Below, piece by piece: positions 19,562 through 27,919 of a DNA stretch of 64,000 bases. Each line of letters begins with the position of its first letter. Position 1 is the stretch's first letter. The stretch covers positions 675 to 64,674 of the forward strand of contig JAHFCE010000004.1 of the NCBI GenBank assembly GCA_023249675.1. Direction: 5' to 3'. The notes beneath the pieces were generated by a model, which was given only the letters and a program-made list of their open reading frames with translations, was not told the DNA's origin and did no database searches. The stretch is from Elusimicrobiota bacterium (GTDB lineage Bacteria > Elusimicrobiota > Elusimicrobia > UBA1565 > UBA9628). A program made the translations under genes and the position numbers.

Positions 19562-20916
19562 CCTTGACGATGGCCCGCGCCGTGCGCGTCCAGTCTGGCC
19601 TGTCAGGCCGCGTCGATTGGACCTATATCGCGGCTGTGGCGGGCCTTATCGTTGCCGGCTCACTCGCCATGCTTTCGGCCGCGAGCACGACGACCTTCTA
19701 TTCCTCGATCCTGCAGAAGCACTTCATCGCGCTGACGTTTGGGATGACCCTGTTTGCGTTGGCTCTCGCCTTCAATTACCAGGTGTTCCAAGACCAGTCG
19801 AGGTTCGTGTACGGACTGGCGATCTTGATCGTCGCGGCGACCTTGATTCTCGGGAAAATCTCTCGCGGACAGCGCTCGTGGGTGCACTTGTTCGGCTTCA
19901 GCTTTCAGCCCGCGGAGATGGCGCGTACGCTTGTCGTGCTCGCACTCGCGGATTTCCTCGACCGGCGCGCGCGTCGGATCGGAGATCTTTCCACCGTCCT
20001 GCTCGGCCTACTTCTCTGCGCGCCTGTGATGATCCTCGTGCTCAAGCAGCCCGATTTTTCGACGACTCTGACCTTCGTGCCCGCGATCTTTGGGATGCTG
20101 TTCTGCGCGGGCGCTGACCTGTTCCAGCTCGCCGCGATCTTCGGTTTCGGGGGCGCGGCGGTTTTGGTGCCGTTGATCTACACGATCTGCCAGGTGCGCT
20201 ATCCGCTCGCGCCGGCGCACAGCCTACCGGGCATGATTCTCGCGACCTCGCGCATGGGCTGGGCGACGGCGGCCGCAATTCTTCTGTTCTGCACAATCGG
20301 ATTTGTGGTCTGGCGTCTCGCGAGCTGGATGCGCGTGCAGATCAAGCCCGCGGCGTTCGCGGCGATCCCGATACTCCTGTCAGCCTCGCTGCTGTCGGGC
20401 ATCGTCATGCAGCGCGGCTTGAAAGGTTATCAGCGCAACCGCTTCGTTGCTTGGATCGCGCCACAGAGCGACGTTCAGGGCGCGTCGTACAACGTTATCC
20501 AATCCCAGATCGCGGTCGGGTCGGGGGGGATGTGGGGCAAGGGGCTTTTCTCGGGCACCCAGTCCCAGCTCGGCTTCCTGCCCGAGCGGCACACCGATTT
20601 TGTCTTCGCCAACGTCGGCGAGGAGATGGGCTTCTGGGGAACGTCGTTGATTCTTGGTTTGTACATGATCTTGTTGTGGCGGATCGTGGCGGCCGCGCGC
20701 CAGGCGCGAGATCGCTACGGCTATCTGGTCTGCGCGGGTCTGGCCTCGACGTTGGCCTTCCAGCTCGTTCTCAACGTCGGCATGTGCTTGGGACTCATGC
20801 CTGTCGCCGGCGTGCCGTTGCCCCTCGTTTCTTATGGCGGCTCAAGCCTCCTCGTCACTTTATGGACGCTCGGCATCGTCGCCAACATCTATGCGCGGAG
20901 ATACGCGCTGCTTTAA
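19558..20916 (+). CDS. rodA: Peptidoglycan glycosyltransferase RodA
   Basis: SEDS-family glycan polymerase that works with PBP2. The 452-residue protein has about ten membrane segments. Conserved SEDS stretches include FSFQPAEMARTLVV, GTQSQLGFLPERHTDFVFA and NVGEEMGFWG, and the C-terminal VPLPLVSYGGSSLL. It is longer than the usual 370-400 residues, with an extended central region around residues 215-290. Start overlaps the mrdA stop. Confidence 0.96.
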   Translation: MTLTMARAVRVQSGLSGRVDWTYIAAVAGLIVAGSLAMLSAASTTTFYSSILQKHFIALTFGMTLFALALAFNYQVFQDQSRFVYGLAILIVAATLILGKISRGQRSWVHLFGFSFQPAEMARTLVVLALADFLDRRARRIGDLSTVLLGLLLCAPVMILVLKQPDFSTTLTFVPAIFGMLFCAGADLFQLAAIFGFGGAAVLVPLIYTICQVRYPLAPAHSLPGMILATSRMGWATAAAILLFCTIGFVVWRLASWMRVQIKPAAFAAIPILLSASLLSGIVMQRGLKGYQRNRFVAWIAPQSDVQGASYNVIQSQIAVGSGGMWGKGLFSGTQSQLGFLPERHTDFVFANVGEEMGFWGTSLILGLYMILLWRIVAAARQARDRYGYLVCAGLASTLAFQLVLNVGMCLGLMPVAGVPLPLVSYGGSSLLVTLWTLGIVANIYARRYALL

Positions 20917-20921
20917 TTCCC

Positions 20922-20926
20922 GGAGG
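20922..20926 (+). promoter_or_regulatory. Ribosome-binding site of the RNase E/G gene
   Basis: GGAGG lies 4 bases before the ATG at 20931. It fixes the start and so confirms that the long disordered N-terminal region of the RNase is translated. Confidence 0.75.
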
Positions 20927-20930
20927 ACTT

Positions 20931-23033
20931 ATGTCCAACGAAAACGAACAGATTCAGACGCCTGCTGAAGCCCCAGCCCGTCCGGAGCCCGTGCGCGTGC
21001 ATGACAATTCGACGCCCGGGCCGGTGTCAATTCCGCCTGCGCGGGAGGACCTTTATCCCCGCGCCGATGGGCCTGTCGAGGCCGATCGAGACATTCCGCA
21101 GATGGTCGACGAGGCGAACGATGACGCTGCAGACGATGATGAGGGCCCTCAGGCGCCCATCGACACCCCTCTTGCGGATCCGGCGTCGTCTGCACCTCGG
21201 GCTCCAGCTCTCGACAGTGCAGGACTCGCAGCCCCCGGCGTCCCTGGACAGCCAGGTTCCGAGTCGCGTGAAGGCGGACGACGACGTCGTCGCCGTCGTC
21301 GCGGAGGCCGGGGTGGAGAGCGCGGCCAGAACAGCCAAGTCCCGGGACAGGACCGCAAGCAGGGACAAGCTCAACCGCCGGCCGAGGGCCAGGCGCCGGC
21401 GCCGGAGCGCCCCATGCAGGAGCGCCGCGATCCTGGGCGCCGTGATCAGCCGGGGCGGCGCGACGAGCGCCGTGACGGCGGGCGCGGGCGAGGAGAAACC
21501 CGCGGAGGCGACCGTCCGCGGGACGATCGTCGCGATGAGCGCCGTGACGACCGCGGCCGCAGCCAGGAGCGGACCAACACCGGCAAAAGCTCTCGCGCGC
21601 CCGTCAAGCGCGAGGTCCTCGCCAACACCAGCTTTGAGGAGACGCGCATCGCAATTCTGGAGAACGGCCGCCTGGCCGAGCTCCATTGGGAGCGCAAGAG
21701 CTCGCAGAATATCGTCGGCAACGTCTACAAGGGCACGGTCGAGAACGTTCTTCCCGGCATTTCGTCGGCGTTTGTCAACATCGGCTTTGAAAAGAACGCC
21801 TACCTCTACATCTCCGATGTCCTCGGCGACAAGAATGCGCCGATCGACCAGACGCTGAAGAAGGGCCAAACCGTCATGGTGCAGGTCGCCAAGGAAGCGA
21901 TCAGCACGAAGGGTCCGAAGGTCACGATGGACGTGTCTCTGCCCGGACGCTATCTCGTGTTTACTCCCTATCAGGAGTATGTCGGCATCTCCAAGCACAT
22001 CGCCGAGCCCGAGGAGCGCCAGCGTCTTGAGCGCATCGTCGACAAGCTCGTCAAAGCGCATCTCGGGGGCAAGGGTGTGGTCGTCCGCACCGAGGCGGAG
22101 GGCGCTTCCGAAGAGGAGCTGGAGCGCGAGGTGAAGTATCTTCAGAATCTTTGGGCCGCGGTCCAGAAGAAGTACGCGGAGCCGCCGTCTCCCGCGATCC
22201 TGCATCAGGATCTCGGGCTTGCGATGCAAATCGCGCGCGACCTTCTCTCCGAGCAGGTCTACGTATACCTGCTCGACAGCAAGGAATCGCAAAAGCAGGT
22301 CATCGATTTCGTCGATGGCTTCGCGCCCGAGTTGAAGGATCGGATCAAGCTGCACGAGGCCAAGACTCCGATCTTCAAGGCGTTCAACATCGAAAAGCAG
22401 ATCGAGACGATCCGTGAGACGAAGGTCTCCCTGCCCAACGGCGGATCGATCGTGATCCAGGAGGCTGAATCCCTGTGCGCGATCGACGTCAACACCGGCC
22501 GCTTCACGGGCTCGAAGTCCCAGGAAGAGACGGTGACGCAGACGAACATCGAGGCCGCGATGCTCGTGGCCCAGCAGATCCGCTTGCGCAACATTGGAGG
22601 CATCATCGTCGTCGACTTCATCGACATGCGCAAGGCGTCCAACCGCGCGAAGGTGATGGAGGTCTTCGCAGACGCGTGCAAAGCGGATCGGGCGAAGATC
22701 CGCATCCTGCCGATCACGCGGCTTGGCTTGATCGAGCTCACGCGCGAGCGCAAGCGCATGTCCACCGCGGCCCTGCTCACGGCCGAGTGCCCGCAGTGCC
22801 GGGCGTCGGGACGCGTGCTCTCCGTGGAGACCCTGCGCATCAAGATTCAGCGCGAGATCTTTGAGATGACGGGGGGCCGTCCCGGCGGCTCGATCCGCGT
22901 CTCGCTGCATCCGTCGGTCGCGGAGGGGTTCCGCTGCCAGCAGCCGATCATTGAGAAGAATATTCAGCGCTCCGTGCGCATCCAATCCGATCCGAACCTG
23001 ATGTGGGAGGACTACCACATCGTCCTGGAATAA
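20931..23033 (+). CDS. rng: Ribonuclease E/G with disordered Arg-rich N-terminus
   Basis: Endoribonuclease of the RNase E/G family, 700 residues. Residues 1-225 are low complexity: an acidic Pro-rich part, an eight-arginine run with GG/RG repeats near 114-125, and a second Arg/Asp/Gly-rich tract. The S1-type domain starts near residue 235 (ETRIAILENGRLAELHWE). Catalytic aspartates appear in AIDVNTGRF and VVDFIDMR; the zinc-link cysteines are in CPQC. It is closer to RNase G in catalytic length, with the disordered region placed in front rather than behind as in E. coli RNase E. It starts 14 bases after rodA. Confidence 0.95.
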   Translation: MSNENEQIQTPAEAPARPEPVRVHDNSTPGPVSIPPAREDLYPRADGPVEADRDIPQMVDEANDDAADDDEGPQAPIDTPLADPASSAPRAPALDSAGLAAPGVPGQPGSESREGGRRRRRRRRGGRGGERGQNSQVPGQDRKQGQAQPPAEGQAPAPERPMQERRDPGRRDQPGRRDERRDGGRGRGETRGGDRPRDDRRDERRDDRGRSQERTNTGKSSRAPVKREVLANTSFEETRIAILENGRLAELHWERKSSQNIVGNVYKGTVENVLPGISSAFVNIGFEKNAYLYISDVLGDKNAPIDQTLKKGQTVMVQVAKEAISTKGPKVTMDVSLPGRYLVFTPYQEYVGISKHIAEPEERQRLERIVDKLVKAHLGGKGVVVRTEAEGASEEELEREVKYLQNLWAAVQKKYAEPPSPAILHQDLGLAMQIARDLLSEQVYVYLLDSKESQKQVIDFVDGFAPELKDRIKLHEAKTPIFKAFNIEKQIETIRETKVSLPNGGSIVIQEAESLCAIDVNTGRFTGSKSQEETVTQTNIEAAMLVAQQIRLRNIGGIIVVDFIDMRKASNRAKVMEVFADACKADRAKIRILPITRLGLIELTRERKRMSTAALLTAECPQCRASGRVLSVETLRIKIQREIFEMTGGRPGGSIRVSLHPSVAEGFRCQQPIIEKNIQRSVRIQSDPNLMWEDYHIVLE

Positions 23034-24488
23034 ATGAAGAAGATCGTCCTCCTGCTGGTGACTCTGTCGATGACCCTCGCGGCCGCGCTTTCTCGGGCGC
23101 GCGCCGAGGAGGTCTCCGTCGTCGTTTCCGGAACGCCGCAGTCAGCCGCCGACGCCTACAAGGCCGGCGGCAAGCTCTATCTCGACGCGAAGCGGGTCGG
23201 CGCGCTCTATGGCGGGCAGGTCTACTGGTATCCGGTCTCCGGGCGCGTGCAGCTGAGCCTGCGCGGACGATCGCTGCAGCTCGTCGTCGGCGCGAATAAG
23301 GCGGCCGCCGGCGCCGAGGAGCTGAGTCTGGGCGATCCGATGATCGTGAGGGTTTCGCGCGCCTTCGTGCCCATGTCTTTTCTAACCGGGCCGGAGTTCG
23401 CGGCTTGGAGCGGACATCAGACGCGCTACGATGAGCGCACGCGCACTTTGATCGTGGAGAAGACGGGCACCGTCGGCGCGCCGCGCGCGTTCTCGTACAG
23501 GGGGCGCACGCGCATATCTCTTGAGCTTGCGTCGGGCGCCTCTTATCGCGCCGTCGCGCGCGGCACCGGCGGACTCGATCTCATCGTCGACTACGGCGTG
23601 GCTGAGGGCGACGAGAGTATTTCGCTCGAAGACGGGGTCGTGGACTCTTACGCGCTCAAGCAGGAGGCCAAGCTCGTGCGCTTGACCGTCCGGTTCACCG
23701 ACAAGGGTCAGCGTTGGCGCGTCCTTGAGCTTGCCGGGCCGCGTCGCGTCGCGCTCGACGTCTATGCTCCGGGCGCCGAGGCGCCCGTTTCCGAGCCTGT
23801 CAAGCGCCGCCGTTTGATCGTCATCGACCCCGGCCATGGCGGCAAGGATCCGGGCGCTACCGGCGGGCGGGGCACGCACGAGAAGGATGTGAATCTCGCT
23901 GCGGCTCTTGAGCTGGCGCGCGTATTGCGCGAGCGCGGCGATTTTGAAGTGCTGTTGACGCGCGAGGACGACACCTTCCTTCCTCTGTCGGAGCGTTCCG
24001 AGTTCGCCAACGGCAAGAAGGCCGATCTTTTCATCTCGCTGCACTGCAACGCGGCCCGCAACAAGCGCGAGAATGGGTTTGAGGTCTACTCGGTGTCCGA
24101 GACGGCTTCCGACCCCGAGGCCGAGCAGCTGGCCGCGGCCGAGAACGCGGCCCTTGAGTTCGAGGGCAAGGACCCGCAGGATGAGACGGCGAAGATGATC
24201 CTGCTTGCGATGACGAAAACCGAGATGATCAACGAGTCGGCGACCTTCTCGGCGCTGTCGGCGCAGTCCATCGCCAAGCGCGTCGACGTCGCCGCGCGCG
24301 GCGCGAAGCAGGCCGCCTTCTACGTCTTGCGCGGCACGCACGCGCCCGCGATCCTCGTTGAGATGGCGTTCGTGAGCCACGCGAAGGACGAGGCGAAGCT
24401 CGCCTCGCGCGGCTTCCGGCGCAGGATGGCCGAGGGCGTGGCGGCGGGCGCGGTGGAGTATGCGCGGAGGCAGGGATGGCTCGAGTGA
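23034..24488 (+). CDS. Exported N-acetylmuramoyl-L-alanine amidase (Amidase_3, AMIN-like)
   Basis: Zinc amidase that cleaves peptide stems from peptidoglycan in the periplasm. A signal peptide covers about residues 1-25 (ending SRARA). Residues 25-140 resemble a copper-amine-oxidase-like stalk domain, followed by an AMIN-like beta region to about 245. The catalytic domain begins at LIVIDPGHGGKDPGA; ligands and catalytic residues are the H there, the E of HEKDVNLAAA, the H of SLHCNA and the E of EMAFVSH. The ATG follows the RNase stop immediately. AmiC-like in domain plan; divisome role not shown. Confidence 0.93.
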   Translation: MKKIVLLLVTLSMTLAAALSRARAEEVSVVVSGTPQSAADAYKAGGKLYLDAKRVGALYGGQVYWYPVSGRVQLSLRGRSLQLVVGANKAAAGAEELSLGDPMIVRVSRAFVPMSFLTGPEFAAWSGHQTRYDERTRTLIVEKTGTVGAPRAFSYRGRTRISLELASGASYRAVARGTGGLDLIVDYGVAEGDESISLEDGVVDSYALKQEAKLVRLTVRFTDKGQRWRVLELAGPRRVALDVYAPGAEAPVSEPVKRRRLIVIDPGHGGKDPGATGGRGTHEKDVNLAAALELARVLRERGDFEVLLTREDDTFLPLSERSEFANGKKADLFISLHCNAARNKRENGFEVYSVSETASDPEAEQLAAAENAALEFEGKDPQDETAKMILLAMTKTEMINESATFSALSAQSIAKRVDVAARGAKQAAFYVLRGTHAPAILVEMAFVSHAKDEAKLASRGFRRRMAEGVAAGAVEYARRQGWLE

Positions 24489-25285
24489 ATAGACAGGCGG
24501 TCGGCGTCTTCGACTCGGGTCTCGGCGGCCTGACCGTGTTCAAGGCGCTCGCGCGGCTCATGCCTGAGGAGTCCCTGATCTACTTCGGCGATACCGCGCA
24601 CGTTCCCTACGGCTCGAAGTCACCGGGGGCGATCGCGCGTTTCTCGAGTACGATAGCGATCTTCCTCGCGAAGCGAGGAATCAAGCTCCTCGTTGTCGCC
24701 TGCAACACGTCCTCGGCCTGGGCCCTGCCGGCGATCCGCAAGGCCGTGAAGATTCCGGTCATCGGCGTCATCGAGCCCGGAGCGCGGGCCGCCGTTCGGG
24801 TCTCGCGCGGCGGGCGTATCGGCATCATCGGCACCGAGGCGACGGTCAAATCGGGGGCCTACGTGAAGGCGATCAAAACCATCAAGAAGGGGGCGCGCAC
24901 GGAGTCCGCGGCCTGCCCGCTGTTCGTTCCACTTGTGGAGGAAGGCTGGTGGAACGGCGGTATCGTCGATGCGGTGACGCGAAAATACCTGGCGCCGCTC
25001 AAGCGGGCGCGCGTGGACACCTTGATCCTGGGCTGCACGCACTATCCTTACCTGAAGCCGGTGCTGGCCCGCGTGATGGGCCCGCGCGTGAGGCTGATCG
25101 ACTCGGCGGAGGAGATCGCGCGCAAGACGTACGGCGTCCTGAGCGAACTCGGCCTGCGCGCGCCCCGCGGCCGCCGGGGCCGCCGCGAGTTTTACGCGTC
25201 CGACGCCCCGGAACGCTTCAAGCGCCTCGCGCGCCGCATGCTCGGCCCCGGCGTCACGAGAGTTCACGCGCACCCGTTCGACTGA
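24476..25285 (+). CDS. murI: Glutamate racemase
   Basis: Makes D-glutamate for peptidoglycan. The 269-residue product has the family start VGVFDSGLGGLTVFKAL and both catalytic cysteines, in VVACNTSSAWALP and LGCTHYPYL. It overlaps the amidase gene by 13 bases; the ATG at 24476 is used, with a GTG at 24485 as possible alternative. The C-terminus is Arg-rich (ARRMLGPGVTRVHAH). Confidence 0.96.
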   Translation: MARVNRQAVGVFDSGLGGLTVFKALARLMPEESLIYFGDTAHVPYGSKSPGAIARFSSTIAIFLAKRGIKLLVVACNTSSAWALPAIRKAVKIPVIGVIEPGARAAVRVSRGGRIGIIGTEATVKSGAYVKAIKTIKKGARTESAACPLFVPLVEEGWWNGGIVDAVTRKYLAPLKRARVDTLILGCTHYPYLKPVLARVMGPRVRLIDSAEEIARKTYGVLSELGLRAPRGRRGRREFYASDAPERFKRLARRMLGPGVTRVHAHPFD

Positions 25286-25324
25286 AGACGGACATGATTT
25301 CCCCAATTTCGAGAGGATAAAGAG

Positions 25325-26455
25325 ATGATGAACGAAGAGACGACGGGACAAGGCGGCGCGGCGGGTCCGAACCCTCCGGGCGGAGGAAGCGGAGATCAGC
25401 CGCCCCGACAGCAGTTCTCGGGCGGCGGCCAGCCCGGCGGCGAGGGTCAGGGACGACGGCGTCGCCGCCGCCGTGGCGGCCGCGGCCGCAGCGGCCAGGG
25501 CGGCGGCCAGAACCAAGGCGGCCAGCATGGCCACCGCGGTCAGAACGGAGGTGGATCACGCCCCCCGCATCTGCCCCAGGCGCCCGTGCGCTCCGACGTT
25601 GAGCAGCTGTTCGCGGCGAAAACGCCGGTGGACCCCTTCGAGTGGCTTCAGCTCGAGAAGGGCTCGACCGATCCCTCGATGCGCGCGCTCGATTTGCTCG
25701 CACCCATCGGCAAGGGCACGCGCGGCCTCATCGTCGCTCCTCCGAAGGCTGGCAAGACCACGTTCCTGAAGCAGATCTCGAACGCGGTGCATGAGGTTGA
25801 TCCGAAGATCCGCCAGTACTGCCTGCTCATCGATGAGCGCCCCGAGGAGGTCACGGACTTCAAACGTTCCGTGCCCGCCGAGGTGTGGGCCTCCTCGTCC
25901 GATCAATCCTATGACAAGCACAAGCGGCTTGCCGAGGATCTGTTCCGCACGGCGCTCGAAAAGGTCGTGGCGGGCGAGGACGTCTTCATCCTGCTCGACT
26001 CGCTCACGCGCCTGGCGCGCGTGTACAATCAGTTCGCGACGGGCAACCGCACGATGTCGGGCGGCCTCGATTCGCGGGCGATGGAAATTCCGCGGCGCTT
26101 TTTCGGCGCGGCGCGCAAGCTCGAGGGCGCGGGCTCGCTCACGATCTTGGCGACCATCCTCGTCGATACGGGCTCGAAGATGGACGACATCATCTTCCAG
26201 GAGTTTAAAGGGACCGGGAACATGGAACTCGTTCTCTATCGGCAGGCGGCCGAGATGCGCATCTTCCCGGCGCTGAAAGTCCGCGATTCCGGCACCCGCA
26301 AGGAGGAGAAGCTGTTCACGCCGGAATACCTCGAGGGCGTCTACAAGCTCCGCCGCCTCGTGGCGGGCATGGGCGACATTGAGGCGATCAAGGCGCTGAC
26401 CGAGATGATGCGCGTGCACAAAACCAATAAAGCGCTGCTTGAGTCGCTGAAATGA
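25325..26455 (+). CDS. rho: Transcription termination factor Rho lacking the OB-fold domain
   Basis: RNA-dependent helicase that ends transcription. At 376 residues it is shorter than the usual 420 or so. The ATPase core is complete: Walker A PPKAGKT, DERPEEVTDF, Walker B VFILLDSLTRLAR, the Q-loop region around NRTMSGGLD and the R-loop FKGTGNMEL. Residues 1-80 are Gly/Gln/Arg-rich, with seven arginines near 43-49 and RGG-like repeats. Between this and the core linker (VEQLFAAKTPVDP) there is no cold-shock-like RNA-binding domain. A GAGAGG site supports the start; an ATG one codon later is equivalent. It overlaps ridA by ATGA. Confidence 0.95.
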   Translation: MMNEETTGQGGAAGPNPPGGGSGDQPPRQQFSGGGQPGGEGQGRRRRRRRGGRGRSGQGGGQNQGGQHGHRGQNGGGSRPPHLPQAPVRSDVEQLFAAKTPVDPFEWLQLEKGSTDPSMRALDLLAPIGKGTRGLIVAPPKAGKTTFLKQISNAVHEVDPKIRQYCLLIDERPEEVTDFKRSVPAEVWASSSDQSYDKHKRLAEDLFRTALEKVVAGEDVFILLDSLTRLARVYNQFATGNRTMSGGLDSRAMEIPRRFFGAARKLEGAGSLTILATILVDTGSKMDDIIFQEFKGTGNMELVLYRQAAEMRIFPALKVRDSGTRKEEKLFTPEYLEGVYKLRRLVAGMGDIEAIKALTEMMRVHKTNKALLESLK

Positions 26456-26832
26456 AAATTCAACCGGTCGTCACACCGAAGGCTCCGGCGGCGATCGGCC
26501 CTTACTCGCAGGGCATTGCCGCCGGCGAGCTGATCTTCGTCTCCGGGCAGGTTCCGCTCCGGGAGGACGGAACCTTGGTTGCTGGGAGCGTGGCCGAGCA
26601 GACCGCGCAGTGCCTGACGAACATCCGCGAGGTCCTGCTCGCCGCGGGGCTGACCATGGGCGCGGTCGTCAAGACGACCGTTTATATGACGGACTTAGGC
26701 AAGTTCGCGGAGATGAACGAGGTCTACGCCCAACGCTTCCAGGCGCCGTTTCCGGCGCGCGCGACCGTGCAGGTCTCGGCGTTGCCCAAGGGTGCGGCCA
26801 TCGAGATCGATGCCGTCGCGGTGAGGTCCTAG
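26452..26832 (+). CDS. ridA: RidA family imine/enamine deaminase
   Basis: RidA hydrolyses reactive enamines and imines formed by PLP enzymes. The 126-residue product has normal length and the signatures PAAIGPYSQGI, VFVSGQ-like IFVSGQVPL, the substrate arginine in PARATVQVSALP and the glutamate in AAIEIDAVAV. Translationally coupled to rho through ATGA. Confidence 0.96.
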   Translation: MKIQPVVTPKAPAAIGPYSQGIAAGELIFVSGQVPLREDGTLVAGSVAEQTAQCLTNIREVLLAAGLTMGAVVKTTVYMTDLGKFAEMNEVYAQRFQAPFPARATVQVSALPKGAAIEIDAVAVRS

Positions 26833-26838
26833 GCGGGG

Positions 26839-27795
26839 ATGTTCATGCGCGCGCTCGCCGCGGCGGCGCTGGCATTGCTCATCAGCGGCGACGCTGCTCG
26901 GCTCGGCTGGGACGCGATCGGGTTGTGGCGCTTCATGTTTCCATACCTCTGGCTGTTCGTCCTGCTCGAGGTGGGCCGCGCGCGTCGGCGCATCGAGGAC
27001 GGCGAGATTTTTCTCGCGGGCGCGGCGATGGCGATGCTGTACGGCGGGATCTACGCGAAGGACCTCCAGCACGGCCTTCATCCATTCGGCATCGACTGGC
27101 TGGGTGCGCTTTGCGCGGCCTTCGACGGGGGCATGACGACTGTCCTGGCCCTCCACGTCGCCGACCGCCTCCGGCCCCGGGGCGAGGAAGAACCTCGGGA
27201 GATGGGCCTGCTCGTCATTGTTTTCCTCGTCTTCGGCCTCGCCGCGGCCGCAGCCGTTTATGGCGTGAAGACCGCCTTCAATTTCTACCGGGCCGAGCGC
27301 CTGCTCGGGCCGACCTGGCTCGTCGCCGACATTCTCTTCGCTTATGCCGCATGGACCTTGGCGCGGCGCGCGTGGACGCGCTCCGAGGAGGAGGCCGAGA
27401 CGGGCCGCGAATCCTGGGTCTGGAGTCTCGCCGCGTTCGCCGTCTGGCTCCCGGGGGCGCGCCTCATTGCCCGCGCGTGCGTGGCCATGGAGCTTTCCGG
27501 CGCGCTTCTCTATTTCTGTGTCGGCGCCTGGACGTTTGGGGTTGTCGGGATAGTCTGGCGGTTACGGGCCGCTTTACCAACGGATTTTGGAAGCGGCATT
27601 CCCTCGCCGAGGGCTCGGTCACGCGCAGCGCTGGCCGCGGCGCTGTGGCGCGCGGCGGGGGCATTGATCCTCGCGGTTTCTTTGGGCGCCGACCTCAATG
27701 AGGCCCGCGCCGCCGGCCTCTTTTCCGCTGCGATCGATTGGCCCTCCCGAGCGTTGTTTGCATGGGTTTTCCTGACCGCAAAGCTCAAAGTCTGA
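26839..27795 (+). CDS. Unrecognised multi-pass membrane protein
   Basis: I do not recognise this 318-residue protein. It has roughly seven or eight hydrophobic helices, for example near residues 30-47, 60-75, 128-148, 160-178, 195-210, 220-245 and 273-290, with Arg-rich loops between them. An Ala/Leu-rich N-terminus could be a signal anchor. The ATG at 26839 follows ridA by 6 bases (26845 is an alternative), so it is probably the last gene of the long upstream transcription unit. No catalytic motif is apparent. Confidence 0.7.
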   Translation: MFMRALAAAALALLISGDAARLGWDAIGLWRFMFPYLWLFVLLEVGRARRRIEDGEIFLAGAAMAMLYGGIYAKDLQHGLHPFGIDWLGALCAAFDGGMTTVLALHVADRLRPRGEEEPREMGLLVIVFLVFGLAAAAAVYGVKTAFNFYRAERLLGPTWLVADILFAYAAWTLARRAWTRSEEEAETGRESWVWSLAAFAVWLPGARLIARACVAMELSGALLYFCVGAWTFGVVGIVWRLRAALPTDFGSGIPSPRARSRAALAAALWRAAGALILAVSLGADLNEARAAGLFSAAIDWPSRALFAWVFLTAKLKV

Positions 27796-27902
27796 CCCCG
27801 GACTTCGGGCCCATGACGGCCTAGGCCACCTGCCACTTTCGCCCTTACCGATGGACCCAGGTGCCTGGAAATCGCGTCTGTCATAATGAGAACGTGAGTT
27901 TA
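27796..27902. other. Intergenic region before the giant bat-like gene
   Basis: This is the first sizeable gap after 27.8 kb of near-continuous coding. It contains a 10-bp palindrome GGCCTAGGCC (27818-27827), a short dyad CCAGG-TG-CCTGG (27857-27868) and a -10-like CATAAT (27882-27887). No matching -35 is obvious and no U-rich terminator is seen. Confidence 0.4.
27882..27887 (+). promoter_or_regulatory. Possible -10 element of the giant gene
   Basis: CATAAT matches the -10 consensus at five of six positions and would start transcription near 27894, about 26 bases before the ATG. There is no good -35 at normal spacing, which would suit an activator-dependent promoter or simply be a chance match. 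Confidence 0.3.
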
Positions 27903-27916
27903 TTGATTTGGATCAA
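27903..27916. promoter_or_regulatory. FNR/CRP-family box
   Basis: TTGAT-TTGG-ATCAA is an exact match to the FNR-type consensus TTGAT-N4-ATCAA. It ends 3 bases before the ATG at 27920, downstream of the possible -10, a position suited to repression. Regulation by an oxygen- or redox-sensing FNR-like protein is an inference from the motif. Confidence 0.5.
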
Positions 27917-27919
27917 TCA

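Noticed and set aside
20451-20930. Upstream extension of the RNase E/G frame into rodA
   Set aside because: The frame is open there, but a GGAGG site and ATG at 20931 give a clear start, and the extension is rodA read in another frame.
21027-23018. Long open frame of over 600 codons on the minus strand opposite RNase E/G
   Set aside because: It is a GC-driven shadow of a strongly conserved plus-strand gene and has no recognisable domain. The same holds for the other long antisense frames over ribosomal, mre and bat-like genes, such as 29675-31384 minus.
27797-27809. CCCG-GACTT-CGGG as a terminator after the membrane-protein gene
   Set aside because: The stem is only 4 bp and no T-run follows.
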